Of a DNA stretch of 64,000 nucleotides, positions 1-8,101 are shown piece by piece. The stretch is from NCBI GenBank assembly GCA_052389915.1, contig JBQTHL010000037.1, positions 22,764-86,763 of the forward strand, read 5' to 3'. The stretch's first letter is position 1; each line of letters opens with the position of its first letter. The stretch is from Panacagrimonas sp052389915. Its GTDB lineage: Bacteria; Pseudomonadota; Gammaproteobacteria; Nevskiales; Nevskiaceae. The notes beneath the pieces are model-generated. The model ran no database searches. It had not been told where the DNA came from and was given only the letters and a program-made list of their open reading frames with translations. The position numbers and the translations under genes are program-made.

Positions 1-46
1 GCCGGCCTTGCTGCGCGCCAAGGCCGCGGCCGGGGAGTTGCTCTAA
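1..46 (+). CDS. C-terminal end of an upstream protein (partial)
   Basis: The first bases read, in one frame, a 14-residue tail ending in ...KAAAGELL followed by TAA at 44-46. An AAAGGAG ribosome binding site starts in this stop codon and serves the next gene, so the two are probably in one operon. The protein family cannot be told from so short a piece; acyl-CoA metabolism is likely only from the neighbour. Confidence 0.5.
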   Translation, partial: PALLRAKAAAGELL

Positions 47-57
47 AGGAGTCCGCA

Positions 58-1218
58 ATGCCCTCATTCGAATTCATGGAGCCCGCACACCTCAACGAGG
101 ATCTGGTGATGATCCGCGATCAGGTGCGACGTTTCGTGGACGACGTGGTCGTGCCCAACGGCGAACAGTGGGAACAAGACGGGCTCGTTCCGCGCGAGGT
201 GTTCCGGCAGATGGGCGCGCTCGGATTCCTCGGCATGCGCCACCCGGTCGATTACGGCGGCAGCGGGCTGGGGCCATTGGCGTCCGTCGTGTTCAGCGAG
301 GAACTGGCGCGCAGCAGCTTCGGCGGTTTCTCTTCATCGGTGACAGTGCACAGCGATATGTCGATATCGCACATCGCGCATCGCGGCTCGCACGCCCAGA
401 AAGCGAAGTACCTGCCCTCCGCCTGCGCCGGCGAGAAGATCGGCGCGATCTGCGTGACCGAGCCGCACGCCGGCTCCGACGTTGCCGGGATTAGGACGCG
501 TGCGCTGCGTGACGGCTCGGGCTGGGTGCTCGACGGCTCCAAGACCTTCATCACCAACGGCGTGTATGGCGACATCTACATCGTCGCAGCGCGTACCGAA
601 CCTGAGGCGCGCGGGAGCAAGGGCATCTCCCTTTTCATCGTGGACCGTGGCACGCCGGGTCTGCGCGTGGGGCGCGAGTTGGACAAGCACGGCTGGCGCT
701 CGTCCGACACGGCCGAGTTGTATTTCGATTCCGTGCGACTGCCGGCCGACGCGCTGCTGGGCGAAGAGGGCAAGGGTTTCTACTACATCATGAGCACGTT
801 CCAGAACGAGCGGCTCGTGATCGGCGGTCTTTGCGCCGGCCAGTGCGCCAAGGCCATTGGCCTTACGACCGAGTACGTAAAGTCGCGCAAGGCTTTCGGC
901 AAGACCTTGTGGGAACAGCAGGCGGTGCGTCACAAGCTCGCGATGCTGGCAGCCAAGTCTGCCGCCTCGCGCGCCTTCACCTATGCGTGCGCGCAGATGA
1001 TCGAGGAAGGCCAGGACACGGTGCGCGAGGTGTCGATGCTCAAGGCGCTGTCGGCGGAGACCTTGCAGGAAGTCGTGCACGGCTGCCTGCAACTGCACGG
1101 CGGCACCGGCTACATGACCGGCACGCCGATCGAACGCATGGCGCGCGACGCGCGGATCCTCACCATCGGTGGCGGCGCCACCGAGGTGATGCTGGAAGAA
1201 GTGGCGAAACGGATGTAG
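58..1218 (+). CDS. Acyl-CoA dehydrogenase
   Basis: A 386-residue protein with the full three-part acyl-CoA dehydrogenase fold: helical N-terminus (about 1-125), beta middle domain with the conserved ICVTEPHAGSD flavin/substrate motif (about residues 131-141), and C-terminal helical domain with the QLHGGTGYM motif. It should oxidise an acyl-CoA to the 2-enoyl-CoA with FAD, passing electrons to ETF. Length is normal for the family. The ATG has a strong AAAGGAG 5-11 bases upstream. The upstream partial gene ends 11 bases before it, suggesting an operon. Chain length or branching preference cannot be read from sequence. Confidence 0.95.
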   Translation: MPSFEFMEPAHLNEDLVMIRDQVRRFVDDVVVPNGEQWEQDGLVPREVFRQMGALGFLGMRHPVDYGGSGLGPLASVVFSEELARSSFGGFSSSVTVHSDMSISHIAHRGSHAQKAKYLPSACAGEKIGAICVTEPHAGSDVAGIRTRALRDGSGWVLDGSKTFITNGVYGDIYIVAARTEPEARGSKGISLFIVDRGTPGLRVGRELDKHGWRSSDTAELYFDSVRLPADALLGEEGKGFYYIMSTFQNERLVIGGLCAGQCAKAIGLTTEYVKSRKAFGKTLWEQQAVRHKLAMLAAKSAASRAFTYACAQMIEEGQDTVREVSMLKALSAETLQEVVHGCLQLHGGTGYMTGTPIERMARDARILTIGGGATEVMLEEVAKRM

Positions 1219-1526
1219 GACCGGTGGCGATCCGAAGCAAGCTCAGTCTTCCAGGCGCTCGATTTTCGACACATTCGGAACAGGTCGACGAACTCCTGCG
1301 TCCGAGCTGCGCGATAGTCACGTAGAGTTCAGGAGTGGCAGTAACGGCGGGTGGCCCATCGGCTCGTTGTCCGTACGCCCCCGCAGCACGCTACTTTTCG
1401 CGGCCTCGGAATCAATATCAATAGCGAGCGCGGCGAACATCAGAGTCGAGCTGGGCATCGGAGCGTCGCCGGCGCCTGGTTGTTTTCCTCCAGATACGAC
1501 GAGTCAATCCACGAAGGAGTCTCAGA
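1219..1526. other. Intergenic stretch, no gene seen
   Basis: About 308 bases between the acyl-CoA dehydrogenase and a small exported protein. Short open frames here look like shadows. The last bases hold the GAAGGAG ribosome binding site for the following gene. A promoter is expected but none stands out. Confidence 0.4.
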
Positions 1527-2012
1527 ATGAAACGTTCAATGCTTGCGCTGGTACTGCTTGTCGTCGCGGGAAACTCCTGGGCTGCCGGATCGGGGCCTGG
1601 ACTCAATGTCCGTGGGGCGCTGAGTACCTTCCTCGCCGGAAATTCGCAGTTCCCCAACGGGCTGGCCGGGTCTGCCGAAGCGTTTCTTGCCGGCAACATC
1701 ACCGAAGGTTTCAAAGCCGGCAGAAACGGCTTCAGCGGCTTGTTCGTCGTGCTGACCGAGGACACGCGGCTCGCTCCGCTCGGCACTGCCGCGGAACGGT
1801 CGTTCGTTGCCTTCTACAACATCCTGGAGCCGCTTTACATGGCGCTGGACGGACCGGCGATGCGCTTGGCGGCGCTCGGCACTCCCCTTACGAAGCCGCT
1901 TACGATCTTGATCGTGACGACCACCGGAGGAATTGCCAACGGACTGGAAGGAAGCGGCCCGGGCCAGCGAAGCGCATTCAGCAGCTTGCCGCCCCTGCCT
2001 GGCCTGAGATAA
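1527..2012 (+). CDS. Small exported protein of unknown function
   Basis: A 161-residue product with a clear Sec signal peptide: a KR start, then a hydrophobic stretch LALVLLVVAG, and a likely AWA|AG-type cleavage near residue 20. The mature part is glycine- and alanine-rich with hydrophobic segments and no motif I recognise. The ATG is preceded by GAAGGAG about 9 bases upstream, which fixes the start. It stands alone between the acyl-CoA dehydrogenase and a REP-rich gap. It probably acts in the periplasm or outer membrane; function unknown. Confidence 0.7.
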   Translation: MKRSMLALVLLVVAGNSWAAGSGPGLNVRGALSTFLAGNSQFPNGLAGSAEAFLAGNITEGFKAGRNGFSGLFVVLTEDTRLAPLGTAAERSFVAFYNILEPLYMALDGPAMRLAALGTPLTKPLTILIVTTTGGIANGLEGSGPGQRSAFSSLPPLPGLR

Positions 2013-2127
2013 GCGCTGCGTTGTTTGGGGAAACGCTGCGCAGGTGTATCGCGGCAGGCGCCGCTCCTACAGGTGTGTGATTCGGTAGGAGCTGTCAGCG
2101 CGAATCGCGCCGTAATCGCGAAGCAAT

Positions 2128-2218
2128 TGTAGGAGGGGCGTCAGCCCCGACAGGCACTTTGAAGGCCGGGACCGGGGTCGTATTGCGAGCGCCTGTCGGG
2201 GCTTGCACCACTCCTACA
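2128..2218. repeat. REP-type inverted repeat pair
   Basis: The left arm begins TGTAGGAGGGGCGTCAGCC and an almost complementary right arm ends GCACCACTCCTACA. The two halves also share GACAGGC/GCCTGTC. More degenerate GTAGGAGC pieces lie just upstream (about 2065-2105). This is the common extragenic palindrome type of xanthomonad, pseudomonad and related genomes. It fills most of the 2013-2263 gap; no gene is seen there. Confidence 0.75.
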
Positions 2219-2263
2219 CGAGGCTTATCGGATTCTTGTTTGATGAAAGCGGCGTAAGCCGCG

Positions 2264-3268
2264 ATGGCGCCGACCGATACCTTGGGACAACACATGCAGA
2301 ACATGGACCGCGATCGGAGCAATCGGGCCAGAACTGGCGGCACGGCGCGTGGAGCGAACGCCGCGATAGTGCTGGCTCTCTTCTGTCTCGCCGGTAGTGC
2401 CGTCGCAGCCGCTGAGCCGCAGGGAGTCGGGGATTCGGGTGGTGTCGCAACCGGCGAATCAGGATCCTCCATCGAGCCTTACCCGGTGATTCCGGTTTCG
2501 ACCGCGGGCGATGAGGATTCCGATCCCGCCGTACCCAAGCGGTCCGGCTTGCTCATCGCCCCGTTCGTTTGGGTTCCCGGTATCCGCGGCCCGGTCGGAA
2601 CAGGCACCACGCGGCAGTCCATCGACCTCAGCAGCAGCGATCTGCTCAGCAATGCCGAGAGCGGCGCCATGGGCTATCTGCGCTGGACCTTCGGCCGTCA
2701 GTTCGTGTACTTCGAGGGCGTGGAAGCCAGTTTTCGGGACGAAGGCTTCGACTCCTTTTTCGGCCAGGACGTGGACAGCAGCATCGTCATGCTGGAGGCC
2801 GGGTACGGACTCGATTTCCGGATGAACGTGTCCATGCTGCCGCAGGGGCACATCTGGCTGTCGCCTTACCTGGGCGTGCGCTACGCCTCGCTGGACGTCA
2901 GCATCGGCCTGATCGATCCGATCCGGACCTTTCTCGAGAACCCGGCCGCGGCGCTGGCCGCCTTGCAGCAGCAGGTACCGATGGAAGTCAGCGAGGAAAT
3001 CGTCGACCTGGCGCTGGGCCTGTTCGTCGATGTTCCCTTGACGAAGCGTTTGTCGTTCCTGCTGAAACTCGACGGAGCCGGGTTCGACCTGGACCGGAGC
3101 AATTACTGGAATGGGTCGGGTGTGCTGGGCTACGATTTCAGCGATCACTGGTCGATCTTCGCCGGCTATCGAGTCGCCCGGATCGAGGCCGAAGCCGGCG
3201 ACGGCAACGAATTGAATCTGGACTGGCGACTCGGCGGGCCGATCGGGTCGCTGGTTTACAGCTTCTGA
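2264..3268 (+). CDS. Outer-membrane beta-barrel-like exported protein
   Basis: About 334 residues with an N-terminal signal segment (IVLALFCLAGSAVAAAEP, ending near residue 50), then a Pro/Ser/Asp-rich linker. The rest alternates polar and hydrophobic strands rich in Tyr, Trp, Gly and Phe (for example GYLRWTFGRQFVYFEG, LSPYLGVRYASLDVS, WSIFAGYRVARIE) and ends in a C-terminal aromatic residue (LVYSF), the usual signature of a beta-barrel outer-membrane protein. The long stretch before the signal peptide suggests the true start may be the ATG at 2294. No strong ribosome binding site supports either. Substrate unknown. Confidence 0.7.
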   Translation: MAPTDTLGQHMQNMDRDRSNRARTGGTARGANAAIVLALFCLAGSAVAAAEPQGVGDSGGVATGESGSSIEPYPVIPVSTAGDEDSDPAVPKRSGLLIAPFVWVPGIRGPVGTGTTRQSIDLSSSDLLSNAESGAMGYLRWTFGRQFVYFEGVEASFRDEGFDSFFGQDVDSSIVMLEAGYGLDFRMNVSMLPQGHIWLSPYLGVRYASLDVSIGLIDPIRTFLENPAAALAALQQQVPMEVSEEIVDLALGLFVDVPLTKRLSFLLKLDGAGFDLDRSNYWNGSGVLGYDFSDHWSIFAGYRVARIEAEAGDGNELNLDWRLGGPIGSLVYSF

Positions 3269-3306
3269 CCTTACTGGTTTCGTACTTTGTTGCCATATCC
3301 CGCTTT

Positions 3307-3999
3307 GTGAACACGCCACTACCACCCGGTCAGTTCGAACTCGACAAATTCCCGCGCTTCGGGCTCGGAAAATTTGCGCGCCGATTTCCGGCCAACCCGA
3401 GCACCATCGACTTCGAGGTGCGCGGCGATGTCGCCACGCCGCTGCGGATCCGCGAGCAAGTCGCCGATCTGCCGCGCATCGAACTGCGCAGCGACTTTCA
3501 TTGCGTCACCACATGGTCGGTCCGCAACCGGCGCTGGACGGGCGTCAGCTTTTCGGATTTCTATCACTGCATCGTGCTGCCCTCGGCCTGCCCCCAGGCC
3601 GGCGCCGAACTGGTGGTCTTCCGCGGGCAGGACGGATACGCGAGCAGCCTGCCACTGGCCGATCTTCTGAATCCGGGCGTGATGCTGGCCAACGGCCTCG
3701 ACGGCGAGAGTCTCGGGCTGGAACACGGCGCGCCGCTGCGCCTGATTGCGCCGGCCCACTACGGCTATAAGAACGTCAAGCACATTGCGGCCATCGAATT
3801 CTGGCGCGACCGGCGCGCGTACCGGTTCCCGTCGCCCTATCCGGCGTTCATGGATCACCCTCGCGCCCGAGTCGCGTTCGAGGAACGCGGCAAGGGTGTT
3901 CCGGGCTGGTTGCTGCGCTGGGTCTATCGTCTGCTGGTCGGACCGACCATCCGGAATTTTCGCAAGGCGCTGCGGCAGCATCGGGAGTCCCAGGGCTGA
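3307..3999 (+). CDS. YedY/MsrP-like molybdopterin-dependent oxidoreductase
   Basis: About 230 residues of the sulfite-oxidase/YedY molybdopterin-binding fold. The key motif is DFHCVTTWSVRNRRWTGV, whose Cys would coordinate molybdenum. Later HYGYKNVKHIAAIEFW matches the conserved end of the domain. I start it at GTG 3307 (VNTPLPPGQ), as no ATG is available before the conserved region. There is no clear signal peptide, so it may be cytoplasmic, unlike periplasmic MsrP. It follows the beta-barrel gene by 38 bases. Substrate unknown. Confidence 0.75.
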   Translation: MNTPLPPGQFELDKFPRFGLGKFARRFPANPSTIDFEVRGDVATPLRIREQVADLPRIELRSDFHCVTTWSVRNRRWTGVSFSDFYHCIVLPSACPQAGAELVVFRGQDGYASSLPLADLLNPGVMLANGLDGESLGLEHGAPLRLIAPAHYGYKNVKHIAAIEFWRDRRAYRFPSPYPAFMDHPRARVAFEERGKGVPGWLLRWVYRLLVGPTIRNFRKALRQHRESQG

Positions 4000-4170
4000 G
4001 ACTCTGCTGGCGTTCCCGCCCCATCACCGGCGTGAATCGCACTGCTACACAGGGCGGTGCTATGGTTCCGTATCGACCGCTCGTCACTTCGGTTCAAGGT
4101 CGGGACGTAAACATCGCAGGACTTCGCATCACGAACTGGCCGGTTCGGTCCGGCCCCACAGGAGACACAA

Positions 4171-5574
4171 ATGCAGGAATTCAAACTACTGATCGGCGGC
4201 AAGCTGGTGGCCGGCGACTCGACCATGGATGTCGTCAATCCGGCCACGGGCAAAGTGCTGATGCAGGCCCCGCGCGGGTCGGCGGATCAGGCCAATGCAG
4301 CAGTCGCGGCTGCCAAGGCCGCATTCCCGGCCTGGTCGGGTGCGTCTGTCGCGACGCGACGCGAGACTCTCGGCAAGTTCGCCGACGCGCTCGAAGCGCG
4401 CAGCGAAGACCTGTCCCGCCTGTTGACCCAGGAACAGGGCAAGCCGCTCAACGACGCCCGGCAGGAAGTCGGCGGCGGTATCGCCTTCATCCGCTATTTC
4501 GCGGCGATGGAGCTGGCGCCCAAGGTACTGGAAGACAGCAAGACCCGGCGCGTCGAGCAGATCCGCAAGCCGCTCGGCGTGGTCGCCGCCATCATTCCCT
4601 GGAATTTCCCGTTGCTCATGGTCTGCGGCAAGCTCGGCCCCGCGCTGGTGACCGGCAACACGGTCGTGGTCAAGCCCGCACCGACCACGCCGCTCAGCAC
4701 CTTGCTGCTTGGCGAGATCGCCTCCACCGTCCTGCCGGCGGGTGTGCTGAACATCGTCACCGATCAGAACGATCTGGGTGGCCTGCTGACCTCTCATCCG
4801 GATGTGCGCAAGGTCTCGTTCACGGGTTCGACCGCGACCGGTAAGAAGGTGATGGCCAGCGCCGCGGACACGGTCAAGCGCGTGACCTTGGAACTCGGCG
4901 GCAACGACGCGGCCATCGTGCTCGACGACGTGGATCCGAAGCAGGCGGCGCCCGCACTGTTCGGCGCCGCCTTCCACAACAGCGGCCAGGTGTGCATCGC
5001 GATCAAGCGGCTTTACGTGCACGAATCCATCTACGACGGCATGGTCGATGAACTGTCCAAGCTGGCCAACGCTGCGGTCGTCGGCAACGGCCTGGAGACC
5101 GGCACCACGCACGGCCCGGTGCAGAACAAGATGCAGTTCGAGAAGGTCAAGGGCCTGGTCGAAGACGCGAAGAAGAACGGCAAGATCGCGGCAGGCGGGC
5201 AGGTCGATGACGGCGGCGGCTACTTCATCCGCCCGACCATCGTGCGCGACGTGACCGAAGGCAATCGCCTGGTCGACGAAGAGCAGTTCGGCCCCATCCT
5301 TCCCGTCATCAAGTTCAGCGATCCGGAAGACGCGCTGAAGCAGGCGAACGCCTCGCCCTACGGCCTCGGCGGCTCGGTCTGGGGCAAGGACACCAAGCGC
5401 GCGACGGCGCTTGCCTCACGCATCGACTCCGGCACGGCCTGGGTCAACAAGCATCTCGACATCACACCCAACCTGCCGTTCGGTGGCGCCAAGCAGTCGG
5501 GCATGGGCGTGGAGTTCTCCGAGGACGGCGTGAACGAGTTCACCCAGAGCCAGGTCGTCAACGTCGCGAAGTAG
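4171..5574 (+). CDS. NAD(P)-dependent aldehyde dehydrogenase
   Basis: A 467-residue ALDH superfamily enzyme. It has the IPWNFPL cofactor-binding motif, the general-base Glu in LELGGNDA (residue 241) and the catalytic Cys in FHNSGQVCIA (residue 275). It ends with the usual PFGGAKQSGMG oligomer motif. It oxidises an aldehyde to the acid; the substrate is not evident, though it is nearest in style to semialdehyde and broad-range aldehyde dehydrogenases. The ATG follows CAGGAGACACAA, a good ribosome binding site. A strong hairpin terminator follows the gene. Confidence 0.93.
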   Translation: MQEFKLLIGGKLVAGDSTMDVVNPATGKVLMQAPRGSADQANAAVAAAKAAFPAWSGASVATRRETLGKFADALEARSEDLSRLLTQEQGKPLNDARQEVGGGIAFIRYFAAMELAPKVLEDSKTRRVEQIRKPLGVVAAIIPWNFPLLMVCGKLGPALVTGNTVVVKPAPTTPLSTLLLGEIASTVLPAGVLNIVTDQNDLGGLLTSHPDVRKVSFTGSTATGKKVMASAADTVKRVTLELGGNDAAIVLDDVDPKQAAPALFGAAFHNSGQVCIAIKRLYVHESIYDGMVDELSKLANAAVVGNGLETGTTHGPVQNKMQFEKVKGLVEDAKKNGKIAAGGQVDDGGGYFIRPTIVRDVTEGNRLVDEEQFGPILPVIKFSDPEDALKQANASPYGLGGSVWGKDTKRATALASRIDSGTAWVNKHLDITPNLPFGGAKQSGMGVEFSEDGVNEFTQSQVVNVAK

Positions 5575-5604
5575 CGCGAAGTAGCCCTAATTAGATTGGG
5601 CACG

Positions 5605-5640
5605 AAGCCCCTCTCCGCGCTCGCGTGAGAGGGGCTTTTT
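5605..5640 (+). terminator. Rho-independent terminator overlapping the next gene's SD
   Basis: An 11-bp perfect stem AAGCCCCTCTC / GAGAGGGGCTT with an 11-base loop, followed by TTT. It ends the aldehyde dehydrogenase transcript. The right arm (GAGAGGGG) is also the only Shine-Dalgarno-like sequence for the ATG at 5642, so the hairpin would mask that site in any read-through mRNA. Confidence 0.85.
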
Positions 5641-5641
5641 C

Positions 5642-6511
5642 ATGAGCCTCCGCGCCGACCAGATTGCGCAATACGCGGAGCAGGGTCTGCTGGTGATCGA
5701 CCCGCAGATTCCCGAGGCAACGCTGGCCCGGGCGCGGGCCGATCTGGCCGGCCATTTCCCGGTGCAGGCGGGCCCGCAAAAAAAGAGATATCGCGGCGCT
5801 TCGATCTACTACAACCGAATCGCGGACGCCTGGCGTTTCTCCGCCGCAGTGCGGGAGATTGCGATGGCTCCTGCAATTCACTCGGCGCTCGCCGTTCTGT
5901 ACGGCCGGCGCCCGCTGCCGTTCCAGACCCTGAATTTTCTGCGCGGGACCGAGCAGCTCGCACACTCGGACACCATCCACTTCAACTGCGAGCCGCGCGG
6001 TTTCATGTGCGGCGTGTGGGTGGCGCTGGAAGATATCGACATGGAGAACGGACCGCTGGTCTACTACCCAGGCTCGCAGCGCCTGCCCGAGATCGGTCTG
6101 CGCGATCTCGAACCCGATGTCACCGCACTGATGAAACGGCCGCCGCTGTGGTGGCCGGACCTTCATCGCAAGATCTACCGGCCTTATTACGAACCCTTCA
6201 TTGCGGCCTTGATCGAGCAGCGTGCGCTCACGCCGCAATACGCACTGGTGAAACGCGGCCAGGCCGTGATCTGGTCGGCCAACCTGTTGCACGGCGGCAG
6301 TCCTCAGCGCGATCGCGAGCGCACGCGCTGGAGTCAGGTCACGCATTTCTATTTCGAGAACTGTCGCTACTTCGCGCCGCTCAGGGAGCGTATCGGTCTG
6401 CGCGGGAAGCCGGTGCGTTTCTGGCGCTGGCCGCGCTGGATAAAATTAGCCGGGAGCAAACCAAAAAATTCGCATCCAGGTCCGAAACCAATGCAAGGAG
6501 GAAAAACATGA
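5642..6511 (+). CDS. Phytanoyl-CoA dioxygenase (PhyH) family protein
   Basis: A 289-residue Fe(II)/2-oxoglutarate dioxygenase of the PhyH family. The facial triad is visible as H-x-D in QLAHSDTIHF and a distal His in NLLHGGSPQ, followed by an Arg (RTRW) suited to bind 2-oxoglutarate. Such enzymes hydroxylate acyl-CoAs or small molecules; the substrate here is not evident. The start is one base past the upstream terminator. The stop overlaps the next ATG (ATGA), so it is translationally coupled to the SnoaL-like gene. Confidence 0.85.
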   Translation: MSLRADQIAQYAEQGLLVIDPQIPEATLARARADLAGHFPVQAGPQKKRYRGASIYYNRIADAWRFSAAVREIAMAPAIHSALAVLYGRRPLPFQTLNFLRGTEQLAHSDTIHFNCEPRGFMCGVWVALEDIDMENGPLVYYPGSQRLPEIGLRDLEPDVTALMKRPPLWWPDLHRKIYRPYYEPFIAALIEQRALTPQYALVKRGQAVIWSANLLHGGSPQRDRERTRWSQVTHFYFENCRYFAPLRERIGLRGKPVRFWRWPRWIKLAGSKPKNSHPGPKPMQGGKT

Positions 6512-6963
6512 CTGCCATACAGACCGATATTCAGGCCAATCCGCAGAACGAAAAGCAGCGCAAGCTGCTCGACGTGGTGATCCGCTACCGCGACACCTAC
6601 AACGACGAGGTCGATCGGATGGTGCTCGACTGCTACTCGTCGGACGCGCTGGTGAGTTTCACCGGCGCCGAGGTGCGTGGGCACGAGCAGTTCCTGAAAG
6701 TGGAGCAGGCGATTCTGCAGGCCGCGCCTCAGCGTCGCATGCGCATCGACCGCGTGCTGTTCGCGGGCGAGGACACGGTGGTGGCCGAAGCGGTCATCCT
6801 CGACGGTGAGCGGCCGGATTTCTTCTCGCCGTTCTGCGTCATCATGACCGTGCGTAACGGCAGGATCGTGGAAGACCATTCCTATCTCGATCCGGCGCAG
6901 TGGCCCGGCATTGCGGCTGCGGCGCCGTTCGCGAGTCCGGGTGGTCTGGGCCAGCGTCCCTGA
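6508..6963 (+). CDS. SnoaL-like/NTF2-fold protein
   Basis: A 151-residue NTF2-like protein: a helical N-terminus with DVVIRYRDTYNDEVDRMVLDCYSSDALVSF, then the curved sheet strands ending FCVIMTVRNGRIVEDHSYLDP, typical of SnoaL-like polyketide-cyclase or isomerase relatives. The ATG at 6508 has a textbook AAGGAGGAAAAAC ribosome binding site inside the end of the dioxygenase gene. It may act on the dioxygenase product. Its catalytic role is unknown. Confidence 0.8.
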   Translation: MTAIQTDIQANPQNEKQRKLLDVVIRYRDTYNDEVDRMVLDCYSSDALVSFTGAEVRGHEQFLKVEQAILQAAPQRRMRIDRVLFAGEDTVVAEAVILDGERPDFFSPFCVIMTVRNGRIVEDHSYLDPAQWPGIAAAAPFASPGGLGQRP

Positions 6964-6989
6964 GAAACCGGGGCGGTCGCGCGTACCGC

Positions 6990-7928
6990 TCAGGTCTTGC
7001 GTAGCCGCCGGGTCGTTTTCTGCACCAGCATCACGCCGGCCACGATAAGCGCTCCGGCGACGACGCCGGCCAGCGCGTTGAGCAGGGTGGGGGTCAGGGC
7101 CGCGAACACGCTGCCCGCCGCCGGAACCACGAGCACCGCTTCTGCCGCGTGTTCGATGCCGTGATACAAGGCGGGAACCCCGTGGGTGAGGATGCCGCCC
7201 CCGACCATGAACATCGCGGCCGTGCCGACGATGGACAGGGTCTTCATCAGAATCGGCGCGAAGCCCAGAAGCGCCCGCCCTGCGCCGCGCACGAAGGCGC
7301 TGGCGGCCTTGCTCAGGTGCAGACCTGCGTCGTCGAGCTTCACGATGCCCGCGACCAGGCCGTAAACCCCCACCGTCATGACCGCCGAGATGCTGGAGAG
7401 CACCAGGAGCTGGCGTGTGAAATCGGCGTCGGCGACCGTGCCGAGCGAGATCACGACGATCTCGGCGGACAGAATGAAGTCGGTGCGCACCGCGCCTTTC
7501 ACCTTCTCGCGCTCGAACGCGACCATGTCCACCGCCGGATTGGCCAGCGCCTCCACGTGCTCGGCGTGATGCTGCGCATCTTCCGCTGCGTCGTGCAGGA
7601 AGCTGTGCGCAATCTTGTGAAAACCCTCGTAGCAGAGAAATGCGCCGCCCAGCATCAGCAAGGGCACGATCAGCCAGGGCAGGGTCGCGCTGATGGCGAG
7701 CGCTGCCGGCACCAGAATCAGCTTGTTGAGCGCCGAGCCTTTGGCCACCGCCCACACCACCGGCAGTTCGCGGTCGGCGCTGACGCCGCTGACCTGTTGC
7801 GCGTTGAGCGCTAGATCGTCGCCGAGCACGCCGGCGGTCTTGCGCGCGGCTACCTTGGTCATCACCGCCACGTCGTCGAGCGTGGCGGCGATGTCGTCGA
7901 TCAGGAGAAGCAGGCTGCTGGCGGCCAT
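6990..7928 (-). CDS. DUF808 family inner-membrane protein
   Basis: A 312-residue multi-pass membrane protein. The N-terminus MAASSLLLLIDDIAATLDDVAVMTK followed by AARKTAGVLGDDLALNAQQV matches the DUF808 (YedI-like) family start, so I use the ATG at 7928 rather than a longer frame that would run into a repeat. Later hydrophobic segments (ALAISATLPWLIVPLLMLGGAFL, FMVGGGILTHGVPALYHGIEH) are typical. It sits in the cytoplasmic membrane; its role is not known. Confidence 0.88.
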   Translation of the reverse strand: MAASSLLLLIDDIAATLDDVAVMTKVAARKTAGVLGDDLALNAQQVSGVSADRELPVVWAVAKGSALNKLILVPAALAISATLPWLIVPLLMLGGAFLCYEGFHKIAHSFLHDAAEDAQHHAEHVEALANPAVDMVAFEREKVKGAVRTDFILSAEIVVISLGTVADADFTRQLLVLSSISAVMTVGVYGLVAGIVKLDDAGLHLSKAASAFVRGAGRALLGFAPILMKTLSIVGTAAMFMVGGGILTHGVPALYHGIEHAAEAVLVVPAAGSVFAALTPTLLNALAGVVAGALIVAGVMLVQKTTRRLRKT

Positions 7929-7967
7929 GGCTTGTTGGCGAAGGTGGGTGTGTACGCTTCCTTTACT

Positions 7968-8062
7968 CGTCATTCCCGCGAAGGCGGGAATCCAGTCTCT
8001 TGGCCCCACCAGCGGGAGGGATTGGGACCGTACGCTGGATGCCCGCTGTCGCGGGAATGACG
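7968..8062. repeat. REP-type long inverted repeat (CGTCATTCCCGC type)
   Basis: The left arm CGTCATTCCCGCGAAGGCG and the right arm ending GTCGCGGGAATGACG are complementary at their tips, with ATCCAG/CTGGAT continuing the pairing inward. This is a widespread proteobacterial palindromic element. It lies between two genes of the same strand and could fold in the transcript as a terminator-like structure. Confidence 0.75.
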
Positions 8063-8101
8063 GTTACGTTTTTGCGGGGCCGGTGCAAGCTCCCTTGAAT
8101 C

